Below are positions 6,827 through 14,624 of a stretch of 45,347 nucleotides of DNA, one piece after another. Every line of letters starts with the position of its first letter. The stretch's first letter is position 1. A program made the position numbers and the translations under genes. Source of the stretch: Acidobacteriota bacterium (GTDB lineage Bacteria; Acidobacteriota; Vicinamibacteria; Vicinamibacterales; 2-12-FULL-66-21); contig QHWR01000108.1 in assembly GCA_003223835.1 (NCBI GenBank), positions 1-45,347 of the forward strand, read 5' to 3'. The notes under the pieces were generated by a model, which was given only the letters and a program-made list of their open reading frames with translations, was not told the DNA's origin and ran no database searches.

Positions 6827-9043
6827 ATGGCCGACGTCCCGACCCTGCCGCCGGAGTTGTGCCGGAGCGTCGTATCCGTCGCACGCACGCTCGTCGCCGC
6901 GGCCCGGAGCTGGACGTTGTATCCGTCCGAGCATCCCGCCGTGCGCGGCTCGCTCGATCGTCTCGCGAGCGCGATCGCCGGCGCGGCGGCCGGCGGCGTC
7001 TTCTCGTTCGGCGTCACGCCCGACGATCTGCTCGTCGAAGGCATTCCGGTCAAACGCGAACGCGTGACCGCGGAAGCGGCGGCGTGGCTGCACGCGCGCG
7101 ACATCCTCCAGATCACGGTCGCGGGCGACGTCGCGCCGCGCGCGCTGCAGCCATTCCTCGCGCTGCTCGCAGAAGACCCGGCGTCGGTGCGCCGCCGCGG
7201 CGGCCCCGCGGCGGTCTGGGCGGAACAGCGCGACCGATCGATTCTGATCGAGCAGATCGATTTCAGCCGCGTCCTCGAGGAGCGCGACGTCGAGCACCCG
7301 GCGCGGCGGAAAGACGACCTGTGGCGCGCGATCGTGCGCGCCGTCCTCGAGAAGCGCCGCGCGCTCGACGAAACGGCGCACGCGCGCCTGCTCGACATCG
7401 CGGGCGACGTCGTCGCGATCGCCCAGCTCGCCGGCGATGTCATGGCGCCGCATTACGCCGCCGACGGATCGCCGATGCTCACGTCGCAGGCCGCGGCGGT
7501 CGTCGCCGCCTATCGTCATCTGACCGGCATCATCGAGGTCCTCGCGCCCGACCGGCGCCAGGAAGTCATGCAGAACCTCGCGGCGGCCACCGCGAGCCTC
7601 GATCCGCACGTCGTCATGCAGATCCTGCACACGGCGGAAGACCCGCGCCGTGAGACGGCGAGCGTCGGCGGCGCCGCGCCGATGCTCGGCGGGCTCGTCG
7701 CGGCGTTCGACGACCTGAAGGTCGCGCAACTGCTCGCGACGACCCTCGCGATCGACGGGCAGGCGTCGGAGCGGCTCGCGAGCGTGTTCGACACGATCGC
7801 GCCCGACGCGCAGCGCAAGCACCGCGTCCTCACGCTGACGAAGTCGTTGCTCGGCGAGATGGATTTCGGCCGCCGCGATCACTTCCAGACGCTGTGGTCG
7901 TCGATGGAAGAACTCCTTCTCACCTACAACGAACGGCCGTTCGTGTCCGCGTCGTATCGCACCGGCCTGGACGGCGTCGCCGCGCGCGCCGAGGCGATGG
8001 CGGGCGGCGACCTGCCCGAGGACCTCGTCGCGCTGATCGACACGCTCGGCCAGGAAAACGTCCGCCGTCTGTCGGTCACGCTGCTGATCGATCTGCTCCG
8101 CATGGAGCAGGACGCGACGCTGGCCGGCGGCGTCGCGCGCGATCTCGCCGCGTTCGCGGAGGATCTGCTGATGGCGGGCGACTACGACGCGGCGCTCACG
8201 GTCGTGACCGCGCTCGGCGGGCACGCGGGCGATCCCGCCTCCATCGCCGGCGAGGCGTGCCGCGTCGCGCTCGACGGCATCGTGGCGACGGCGGCGTTTC
8301 ACGACGCGGCGGAACTGCTCGGCGAGATGAGCGACGCGGAAGCCGAACGGTTCTCCAGGGTGTGCGAGCGCATCGGACCGGCCGCCGCCGACGCGCTGCG
8401 GGATCTGCTCGAGGCCGAGGAGCTGACGCCGGGACGCGGACGCGCGAGCGCGATCATCGCGCGCTACAAGGAACGCGCCGTCAGCCGCCTCGCCCCGCTG
8501 ACGTCGTCGCCGCGCTGGGCGGCGCAGCGCAACGCGGCCGATCTGCTCGGCGAGATTGGCGCGCCGGACGCGGTGCCGCTGCTCCATCCGCTGCTCCGCG
8601 GGAGCGACGCCCGGGTCATCCGCGCCGCCGTCCGCGCGCTCGCGACGATCAAGAGTCCCGTGGCCGCGCGCGCGATTCATACGGCGCTGCGGGCGGCGAC
8701 CGGCGAGCAGCGACGCGCCGTCGTCGAGGCGCTCGTCGCCGAACGCGACGCCCGCGTCGTCCCCGTGCTCGTGCGGATCGTCGAGGAGAGCAACCCGTTC
8801 GGCGCGGATCACGCGATCGTGCTCGACGCGCTCGCCGCGCTCGCGACCGTCGGCGACGATCAGGCGATCCCGGTGCTGACCGCGACGATGCGGCGGAAGA
8901 AGCTGTGGGGCGGGCGCAAGCTCAAGACCGTCAAGCAGGCGGCGGTCGCGGCGCTGCACGCGATCGGATCGCCCGCGGCGGCGGACGCGCTGCAGGACGC
9001 GGCGCAGAACGGCGACCGGCTGCTCCGGCGACTCGTGCAGTGA
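6827..9043 (+). CDS. HEAT-repeat protein with LYxxxHP N-terminal domain (first of two)
   Basis: No enzyme signature is visible in these 738 residues. The first 80 or so hold a domain shared with the next three genes, recognisable by SWTLYPSEHPAVRGSLDRL followed by a short beta stretch ending in DDLLVEG. A long alpha-helical middle follows. The last third has HEAT-like repeats, for example NAADLLGEIGAPDAVPLL, DARVIRAAVRALATI and RRAVVEALVAERDARVVPVL. HEAT arrays are protein-binding scaffolds, so a partner or adaptor role is likely. No signal peptide or membrane segment is apparent, so it is probably cytoplasmic. The start at 6827 follows a TATAAT promoter; the track start lies in the deoA shadow. 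Paired with the HD-GYP gene downstream. Confidence 0.85.
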   Translation: MADVPTLPPELCRSVVSVARTLVAAARSWTLYPSEHPAVRGSLDRLASAIAGAAAGGVFSFGVTPDDLLVEGIPVKRERVTAEAAAWLHARDILQITVAGDVAPRALQPFLALLAEDPASVRRRGGPAAVWAEQRDRSILIEQIDFSRVLEERDVEHPARRKDDLWRAIVRAVLEKRRALDETAHARLLDIAGDVVAIAQLAGDVMAPHYAADGSPMLTSQAAAVVAAYRHLTGIIEVLAPDRRQEVMQNLAAATASLDPHVVMQILHTAEDPRRETASVGGAAPMLGGLVAAFDDLKVAQLLATTLAIDGQASERLASVFDTIAPDAQRKHRVLTLTKSLLGEMDFGRRDHFQTLWSSMEELLLTYNERPFVSASYRTGLDGVAARAEAMAGGDLPEDLVALIDTLGQENVRRLSVTLLIDLLRMEQDATLAGGVARDLAAFAEDLLMAGDYDAALTVVTALGGHAGDPASIAGEACRVALDGIVATAAFHDAAELLGEMSDAEAERFSRVCERIGPAAADALRDLLEAEELTPGRGRASAIIARYKERAVSRLAPLTSSPRWAAQRNAADLLGEIGAPDAVPLLHPLLRGSDARVIRAAVRALATIKSPVAARAIHTALRAATGEQRRAVVEALVAERDARVVPVLVRIVEESNPFGADHAIVLDALAALATVGDDQAIPVLTATMRRKKLWGGRKLKTVKQAAVAALHAIGSPAAADALQDAAQNGDRLLRRLVQ

Positions 9044-9148
9044 AATTGGTGAATTCGTGAATTGGCGAATTGGTGAATTGGAGGGATGACATTGAATTCA
9101 GGCACGAGGAGAATTCACCAACCCACCAATTCTGCAATTCACCAATTG
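9044..9148. repeat. AATTGGTG octamer array with complementary right arm
   Basis: After the HEAT stop, octamers AATTGGTG/AATTCGTG/AATTGGCG repeat to 9081. From 9111 to 9148 the complementary sequence appears; CAATTCACCAATT at 9135-9147 pairs perfectly with AATTGGTGAATTG at 9068-9080. The 120-bp gap to the next gene is almost entirely this hairpin-forming structure. It is far richer in A+T than its surroundings. Confidence 0.85.
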
Positions 9149-9164
9149 CCTGGGACGACCGTGC

Positions 9165-10520
9165 ATGGCTGACGTCGCGACGCTCGACGATCTCGTCCGT
9201 CGCATGGCCGCGGCCACCCGCGGCGCGACGCTCTATTCGCCGTCGCATCCGCTCGTGCAGCGCGGCGTCGACGCGCTCGCCGCCCTGTGCCAGACGCTGC
9301 TGGAGCAGACCGACAGCCTGGTCATCGGCTTCCTCGGCGACGACGTCGTCGTCAACGCGCAGCGGCTCCCGCGATCGGCATCGGCGCTGGCCGGGTTCGC
9401 GCGCGATCTGCGGGAGCGCGAGATCGAGAAAATCAGCGTCGCGCGCGGCGTCATGAAAGAGGAGCTGAGCACGTTCGTCTTGGAGCTGGCGGATCGGCGG
9501 TCGCCGCTCGCGTTGTCGACGCGGCTGGAACAGAAAGGCGTCAGGAACATCACGATCGGCCGCATCAACGTCGAGCAGGATCCGCCGGCAACGCCCGGAA
9601 TGGCGGCGGTGAAGCAGGTCTACGACACCGCGGTCGCCACGGCGGAGGAGCTGTGGCACACCGCGAAGGCGGGAGACAAGCCGGACCCGAACGCCGCGAA
9701 GAAGATCATCGAGAGCCTCGCGCGGCTGGTCGGGCAGGACCGCACGTCGCTGCTCGCGCTGACGGCGCTGAAGCGCTACGACAACTATACGTTCACGCAC
9801 ATGGTGAACGTCTCGGTGCTGTCGATGGCGCAGGCGCGCGCGCTGAACCTGCAGGGACCGCTCCTGCGCGAATTCGGTTTCGCGGCGCTGATGCACGACA
9901 TCGGCAAGGTCAACACGCCGCTCGAGGTCTTGAACAAACCGGATCGGCTGACCGCCGAAGAATTCCGGATCATGCAGCAGCACGTCGTGGACGGCGCGCA
10001 TATCCTGCGGCGGACGCCGGAGATGCCGGCGCTCGCCCCTGTCGTGGCGTTCGAACATCACCTGCGGCAGGACCTGTCGGGCTATCCGGAAAAGATTGGG
10101 CGGCGGAGCTTGAATCTCTGCACGCAGATTGTCAGCATCGCCGACGTCTACGATGCGCTGCGCAGCAAGCGCGTCTACCGCGACGGGCTGTCGAGCGAGC
10201 GCGTGCGCGCGATCATGACGGAGAAGGACAGCCCCGCATTCAACACGAAGCTGCTGCGCCGCTTCGTCAATCTGATTGGCCTGTTTCCGGTCGGCACGCT
10301 GGTGCGGCTCAACACGGAGGAAATCGCGGTGGTCGTCCACGAGCATCCGTCCGACCCGTTCCGGCCGCAGGTGAAGATCGTGCGGGATCGCGCGGGCGCG
10401 GCGATCGAGGAGCCGTTGGTGGTCAACACGTGGGAATCCGGCGGAGGCGATGCGCCGTGGGCCGTCGTCGAAGCGGTCGATCCGGAAGCGGTCGCGATCG
10501 ATCCGCTTCAGTACATGTAA
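9165..10520 (+). CDS. HD-GYP domain phosphohydrolase with LYxxxHP N-terminal domain (first of two)
   Basis: HD-GYP proteins hydrolyse cyclic dinucleotides, chiefly c-di-GMP. In these 451 residues the N-terminal 70 form the shared domain (GATLYSPSHPLVQRGVDAL, then GFLGDDVVVNAQRLP). The catalytic half shows THMVNVS (His about 212), ALMHDIGKV (His-Asp about 244-245), HVVDGAHIL, the FEHHLRQDLSGYP motif near 306 and SIADVYDAL. Metal-ligand positions look intact, but the canonical DGxGYP is DLSGYP here and HHE is HHL, so activity or specificity may differ. There is no receiver or sensor domain except the unnamed N-terminal one. A cytoplasmic protein probably working with the HEAT partner on either side. 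Confidence 0.9.
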   Translation: MADVATLDDLVRRMAAATRGATLYSPSHPLVQRGVDALAALCQTLLEQTDSLVIGFLGDDVVVNAQRLPRSASALAGFARDLREREIEKISVARGVMKEELSTFVLELADRRSPLALSTRLEQKGVRNITIGRINVEQDPPATPGMAAVKQVYDTAVATAEELWHTAKAGDKPDPNAAKKIIESLARLVGQDRTSLLALTALKRYDNYTFTHMVNVSVLSMAQARALNLQGPLLREFGFAALMHDIGKVNTPLEVLNKPDRLTAEEFRIMQQHVVDGAHILRRTPEMPALAPVVAFEHHLRQDLSGYPEKIGRRSLNLCTQIVSIADVYDALRSKRVYRDGLSSERVRAIMTEKDSPAFNTKLLRRFVNLIGLFPVGTLVRLNTEEIAVVVHEHPSDPFRPQVKIVRDRAGAAIEEPLVVNTWESGGGDAPWAVVEAVDPEAVAIDPLQYM

Positions 10521-10530
10521 CCGTGTCAAT

Positions 10531-10580
10531 GCCGAATGCCGGATGCCGAATGCCGAAGGTGCCTTGTGTCGGCATTTGGC
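10531..10580. repeat. GCCGAAT heptamer array (4 copies) with complementary arm
   Basis: Four copies (one with GG for GA) occupy 10531-10558 in the HD-GYP to HEAT gap, and GGCATTTGGC at 10571-10580 pairs with GCCGAATGCC with one wobble. The same unit reappears at 20132-20229. Confidence 0.85.
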
Positions 10581-10592
10581 TACGACCGTTCT

Positions 10593-12800
10593 ATGCCTGA
10601 TGCTCCGGTACCGGCGCTCGACGCGGCCCTGACGGCAAAGCTCGCCGATTTCGCGCGAGGCTGCAAGGCCGCCGCGCGCGCGGTGTCGCTCTACCCCGGC
10701 GGCCACCCCGCGATCGCGTCGACGCTGGGGCGCCTCACCCAGCTCACCGCGTCGCTGACGGAGGGTGGGCCGTTCACGCTGCAGGTGCGCCCGGGGACGC
10801 TGCACGTCGGCGACGCCGCGCCGGCCAAGCCCGATCCGGCGATCGTCGAATTGTCCGAACTGCTCCGCCGTCAACTGATCGGCCGGCTCACGCTGACGAC
10901 CGGCGCGGACGCCGAGTCGTGGCGCACGCTGCTGATGCTGCTGGCGCGTCCGCCGGAAGAAGTACGGGCCGACGGCGGCATCGCGCACCTCTGGGCGACG
11001 GCCGGGGGACCGAGCATCGAGCTGCAGCAGATCGATTACGCCGAGGTGCTGCGCGACAAACGAGGGGACGCGGCCACGCTCGATCGGATCATCGCCGCCG
11101 CGCTGGCCGGCCCGCAGCTCGAGCTCGACGACTCCGCCATGCGCACGCTTCTCGAAATCGTCGGCGACCCGGCGCGCTTCGACGAGCTGATCACGAAGCT
11201 CGAGACGGAGACGGGCGATCGCGGCGTCGAGGTCCGCATGGCGGCGTTCCTCAACCTGCTGCGCGGCTTGACGGAGTACGTCGGCCGCGCGGCGCCGGAG
11301 AAGCTCGAAGGCGTGCTGCGCCAGATGAGCCAGGCCGCCGGGCGCCTCACCGCCGACGGCATGCTCGAACTGCTCGACCGCAGCAGGAAGCCCGAAGCGA
11401 TGGCGGGATCAATCAACGTCGTCAACGCCGTCGTCGATCGAATGACCGACGCCACGGTGGCGCACTTCGTGTCGTCGTCCGTCATCCAGGAGCGCGGCGC
11501 GTCGGAGCGGCTGGCCCAGGCGTTTCAAACGCTCGTGCCGAACAACGATCGCCAGCGCCAGCTGCTCGCCCTGGCGGAGCAGGACGTGGCGGCGTCGCCC
11601 CTTGGCCAGGAGGCCATGTTCGCCGACCTCTGGACGCGCGTGGAAACGATGTTGACGTCGTACTCGGACGCGAGCTTCGTCACCGACGCGTACGCGCGCG
11701 AGCTGTCGAACGCGCGGACGCGCGCGACCGAGGTGGAAGCGACGAACGACGACCCGCCCGAACGCATCGGCGCGTGGGTCTCGACCGTGAACGACAGCGC
11801 GCTCCGGAGCCTCGATCAGCAGGTGCTCGTCGACCTGCTCGCGCTCGAGATGGATCCGTCCCGATGGCGCGACATCGCCGACACGGTCGTCGGGCACGCC
11901 GAGGATCTGGTTCGCGTCGGCTATTTCGACACCGCGTGGTATCTCGCCGAGCAGGTGGCCACGCAGTCGGCCGAGCAGGACGGCCGCCGCCCGCACGCCG
12001 CCGCCGCGCTCGAGCGCTTCGGCCGCGGCCCCATGATGAAACACGTCGCGAAGCACCTGCGCAGCGTCCACGACGAAGGCTACGAACGCTTCGGCCGCGT
12101 CTGCCACGCGATCGGACCCGCGATCATCCCGCCGCTCGCCGAGGGGCTGTCGGCGGAGCAGGACGCGCGCTCCCGCCGCCGGCTGCGCGACATCCTCGTG
12201 GGCTTCGGCGCGGCCGGGCGCGAGTCGGTCCAGCAACTGATGAACGCGCCGAACTGGGAAGTGCGCCGCACCGCCGCGTATTTGCTCCGCGAATTCGGCG
12301 GGACCGAGGGGCTGCGCGAGCTGCAGCCGTTGCTCAGCGACAGCGAGCCCCTGGTCCAGCACGAAGCGATCCAGGCGCTCATCCTCAACGGCAGCGACGC
12401 CGCGTCGCAGATCCTCGTGCAGGCGCTGACGGCAACGACCGGCCGTCCGCGTCAGACGCTCATCAAGGAGCTGACGACGACGCGCGACGAGCGCGCCGCG
12501 CCGCTCTTCTGCTATCTGGTGCGCCACCTCGATCGGCGCGCGTTCCCAGCCATCCATCTGGCCGCCGTCGAGGCGCTCGGCACGTTCGGCGGACCCGATG
12601 CGGTCGAAGCGCTCAAGGACGCGCTGCAGAAGGGGGACTGGTGGGCGCCGCTGAAGACGCGCCGCGTGCGCGCCGCGGTCGCGCAGGCGCTCCGCCGCAT
12701 CGGCACGGCGGCGGCGATCGAAGCGCTGCGGGACGCGTCCGAGCATGGCGCGTTCGGCGTCCGTTCGGCGGCAAAGGCCGAGTTGACGAGGCTGACGTAA
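10593..12800 (+). CDS. HEAT-repeat protein with LYxxxHP N-terminal domain (second of two)
   Basis: A paralogue of the first HEAT gene, 735 residues. The N-terminus carries the shared domain as AVSLYPGGHPAIASTLGRL and a beta stretch ending LHVGD. The middle keeps the same helical layout (QQIDYAEVLRDK here matches EQIDFSRVLEER in the first copy). The C-terminal third has HEAT units such as VRRTAAYLLREFGG, VQHEAIQALILNGSD, AAVEALGTFGGPDAVEAL and VAQALRRIGTAAAIEALRDA. The start at 10593 avoids residues encoded by the GCCGAAT array. No catalytic motif, signal peptide or membrane segment seen. Likely a scaffold for the HD-GYP proteins, by context only. Confidence 0.85.
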   Translation: MPDAPVPALDAALTAKLADFARGCKAAARAVSLYPGGHPAIASTLGRLTQLTASLTEGGPFTLQVRPGTLHVGDAAPAKPDPAIVELSELLRRQLIGRLTLTTGADAESWRTLLMLLARPPEEVRADGGIAHLWATAGGPSIELQQIDYAEVLRDKRGDAATLDRIIAAALAGPQLELDDSAMRTLLEIVGDPARFDELITKLETETGDRGVEVRMAAFLNLLRGLTEYVGRAAPEKLEGVLRQMSQAAGRLTADGMLELLDRSRKPEAMAGSINVVNAVVDRMTDATVAHFVSSSVIQERGASERLAQAFQTLVPNNDRQRQLLALAEQDVAASPLGQEAMFADLWTRVETMLTSYSDASFVTDAYARELSNARTRATEVEATNDDPPERIGAWVSTVNDSALRSLDQQVLVDLLALEMDPSRWRDIADTVVGHAEDLVRVGYFDTAWYLAEQVATQSAEQDGRRPHAAAALERFGRGPMMKHVAKHLRSVHDEGYERFGRVCHAIGPAIIPPLAEGLSAEQDARSRRRLRDILVGFGAAGRESVQQLMNAPNWEVRRTAAYLLREFGGTEGLRELQPLLSDSEPLVQHEAIQALILNGSDAASQILVQALTATTGRPRQTLIKELTTTRDERAAPLFCYLVRHLDRRAFPAIHLAAVEALGTFGGPDAVEALKDALQKGDWWAPLKTRRVRAAVAQALRRIGTAAAIEALRDASEHGAFGVRSAAKAELTRLT

Positions 12801-12842
12801 AGGCAGAAGGCAGAAGGCAGAAGGCAGAAGGCAGAAGGCAGA
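12801..12842. repeat. AGGCAGA heptamer array, 6 exact copies
   Basis: Six identical copies of AGGCAGA begin at the base after the HEAT stop codon and end 7 nt before the next ATG, so the array is the whole intergenic gap. The unit is purine-rich (AGAAGG) and can serve as a Shine-Dalgarno. It is the reverse complement of the CTGCCTT variant in the array at 39142. Confidence 0.95.
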
Positions 12843-12849
12843 GAACACT

Positions 12850-14616
12850 ATGACCGAGCCAGCTTCGCGGATTGGGGTGTACGAAGAGCTGCTTCGCCGT
12901 CTGGCGTCGGGGGTGCGCGCGGCGCAGCTCTACGCCCCCGATCATCCGCTCGTCGCGCGCAACGTGGACGGACTGCAGGTCGCGCTCAAATCGCTGCTCG
13001 CGCAGCAGCCTTCCGTCGTCGTCGGCATCGTCGGCGAGGACCTCGTCGTCGGCGAGACGCCGCTGCCGAAGGTCAGCGGCGGCATGAGCGAGTTCATCCA
13101 CCGGTTGACGGACCATCACATCGAACGCATCGCGTTCGAGCGGGGCGTGACGCAGGACGAGCTGGTCGCGCTGATGCAGAAGATCTCGAAGCTCACCGGC
13201 CGCTCCACGATTGACGCCGAGAAGGATCTGTCGAGCGCGCACGTTCGCATCGGACGCCTGAAGGCCGAGGATCGGCGGCAGGACGGCATCGCCAGCGACC
13301 TCGCCGCGATTCGCCAGTTGTATTCGAACGCCGTCTCGGCGGCCGAAGTCGCGTGGGAAACGGCCGCCGGCGAGGGCATGCCGGACGCGCCCGCGGCCCT
13401 CCAGGCGGTCGAGGGGCTCGCCGAAGCCGTCACGCAGAACCGCACCGCCCTCGTCGCGCTCACCGCGATGCGCAACTACGACAACTACACGTTCACGCAC
13501 ATGGTGAACGTCTCGATCCTGACGATGGGGCAGGCGCGTGCGCTCGGGATCGACGGACGGCTGCTCCGCGAGTTCGGGCTGTCGGCCCTCATGCACGACA
13601 TCGGAAAAGTGCGCACGCCGAAGGAAATCCTGAACAAGCCCGACAAGCTGACCGACGAGGAGTTCACGGTCATGCGGCGCCACACGGTCGACGGCGCCGA
13701 GATTCTGCGGCGCACGCCGGAGATGCCGATCCTCGCGCCGGTCGTCGCGTTCGAACATCATCTGCGCATCGACGGGAGCGGTTATCCTTTCAAGGTGAAG
13801 CGCGCGAGCCTCAACCTCGGGACGATGCTCTGCAGCATCTCCGACGTCTACGATGCGATGCGCTCGCAGCGTGTGTATCAGCAGGCCCACCCCACCGACC
13901 GGATCCTGGCCGTCCTCAAACGGAACGACGGCACGCAGTTCGATCAGCACCTGGTGCGGCGGTTCGTGCAGCTGCTCGGCATCTACCCGCCGGGCAATCT
14001 CGTGAAGCTCAGCTCCGGCGAGGTCGCGGTCGTCCTGCACGTACACGCGCCGGATCCGTACCGGCCGCGTGTGAAGGTCCTGTTCGGCCGCGACGGCGTC
14101 CGCCTCGACCTGCCCTACGAACGCAACCTGTGGGAAACGCGGCCGGAACCTGAGACCCGACGCGTGAGTGAAGCGCTCAGAACGGTCGTCGTCGCCTTTG
14201 GCGCGCTCGCGCTCGGGTTCACCTGGCAGGCCGTCCGGACGGCCGCCGTGCCGACGTCGTCGCCCGAGCGGCTCGTCGCGGAGCTGCGGCTGGCGCAGAT
14301 GGCGGCGCTCCTGCTGGTCCTCACGGCCGGCGCGTACATCGGCTTCGCCGCGGCGCACGAGAATCGGCCGGGGGTTGGATTCGACGTGGCGTTGTCGATC
14401 GGCTTCCTGCTCGTCGCGGCGGTCACGATCGTCCGCGATCCCCGGCAGGCCCTCACGATCATCGCGCTCGGCTTCGCCGCGCACGCCGTGCTCGACGTGC
14501 TCCACCGTCCCGGATGGCTGCCCGACGGGCTCACGCCGCGCTGGTATGCCATCGGGTGCGCCGTGTACGATGTCTACGTCGGCGCGCTGTGCTATCTCCC
14601 GATCCTGAGGCGTTGA
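12850..14616 (+). CDS. HD-GYP phosphohydrolase fused to a C-terminal membrane domain (second of two)
   Basis: A paralogue of the first HD-GYP gene with an added C-terminus, 588 residues. Shared N-terminal domain: AAQLYAPDHPLVARNVDGL then GIVGEDLVVGETPLP. Catalytic region: THMVNVS (His about 217), ALMHDIGKV (about 249-250), HTVDGAEIL, FEHHLRIDGSGYP (canonical DGxGYP retained) and SISDVYDAM. After residue 435 the sequence becomes hydrophobic, with about four or five membrane segments, including FGALALGFTWQAV and ALTIIALGFAAHAVLDVLH; the end resembles the DUF6010 family. A GTGA at the junction (GTG 14164) looks like the old start of a separate gene, so this may be a recent fusion. It would tether c-di-GMP hydrolysis to the membrane. 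Confidence 0.88.
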   Translation: MTEPASRIGVYEELLRRLASGVRAAQLYAPDHPLVARNVDGLQVALKSLLAQQPSVVVGIVGEDLVVGETPLPKVSGGMSEFIHRLTDHHIERIAFERGVTQDELVALMQKISKLTGRSTIDAEKDLSSAHVRIGRLKAEDRRQDGIASDLAAIRQLYSNAVSAAEVAWETAAGEGMPDAPAALQAVEGLAEAVTQNRTALVALTAMRNYDNYTFTHMVNVSILTMGQARALGIDGRLLREFGLSALMHDIGKVRTPKEILNKPDKLTDEEFTVMRRHTVDGAEILRRTPEMPILAPVVAFEHHLRIDGSGYPFKVKRASLNLGTMLCSISDVYDAMRSQRVYQQAHPTDRILAVLKRNDGTQFDQHLVRRFVQLLGIYPPGNLVKLSSGEVAVVLHVHAPDPYRPRVKVLFGRDGVRLDLPYERNLWETRPEPETRRVSEALRTVVVAFGALALGFTWQAVRTAAVPTSSPERLVAELRLAQMAALLLVLTAGAYIGFAAAHENRPGVGFDVALSIGFLLVAAVTIVRDPRQALTIIALGFAAHAVLDVLHRPGWLPDGLTPRWYAIGCAVYDVYVGALCYLPILRR

Positions 14617-14624
14617 GGCGAATC

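Noticed and set aside
5606-8959. 1117-residue minus-strand ORF
   Set aside because: Arg/Asp/His-rich low-information sequence; antisense of the HEAT gene and out-of-frame deoA; typical high-GC shadow.
8931-10988. 685-residue minus-strand ORF
   Set aside because: Antisense to the HD-GYP gene; no family features.
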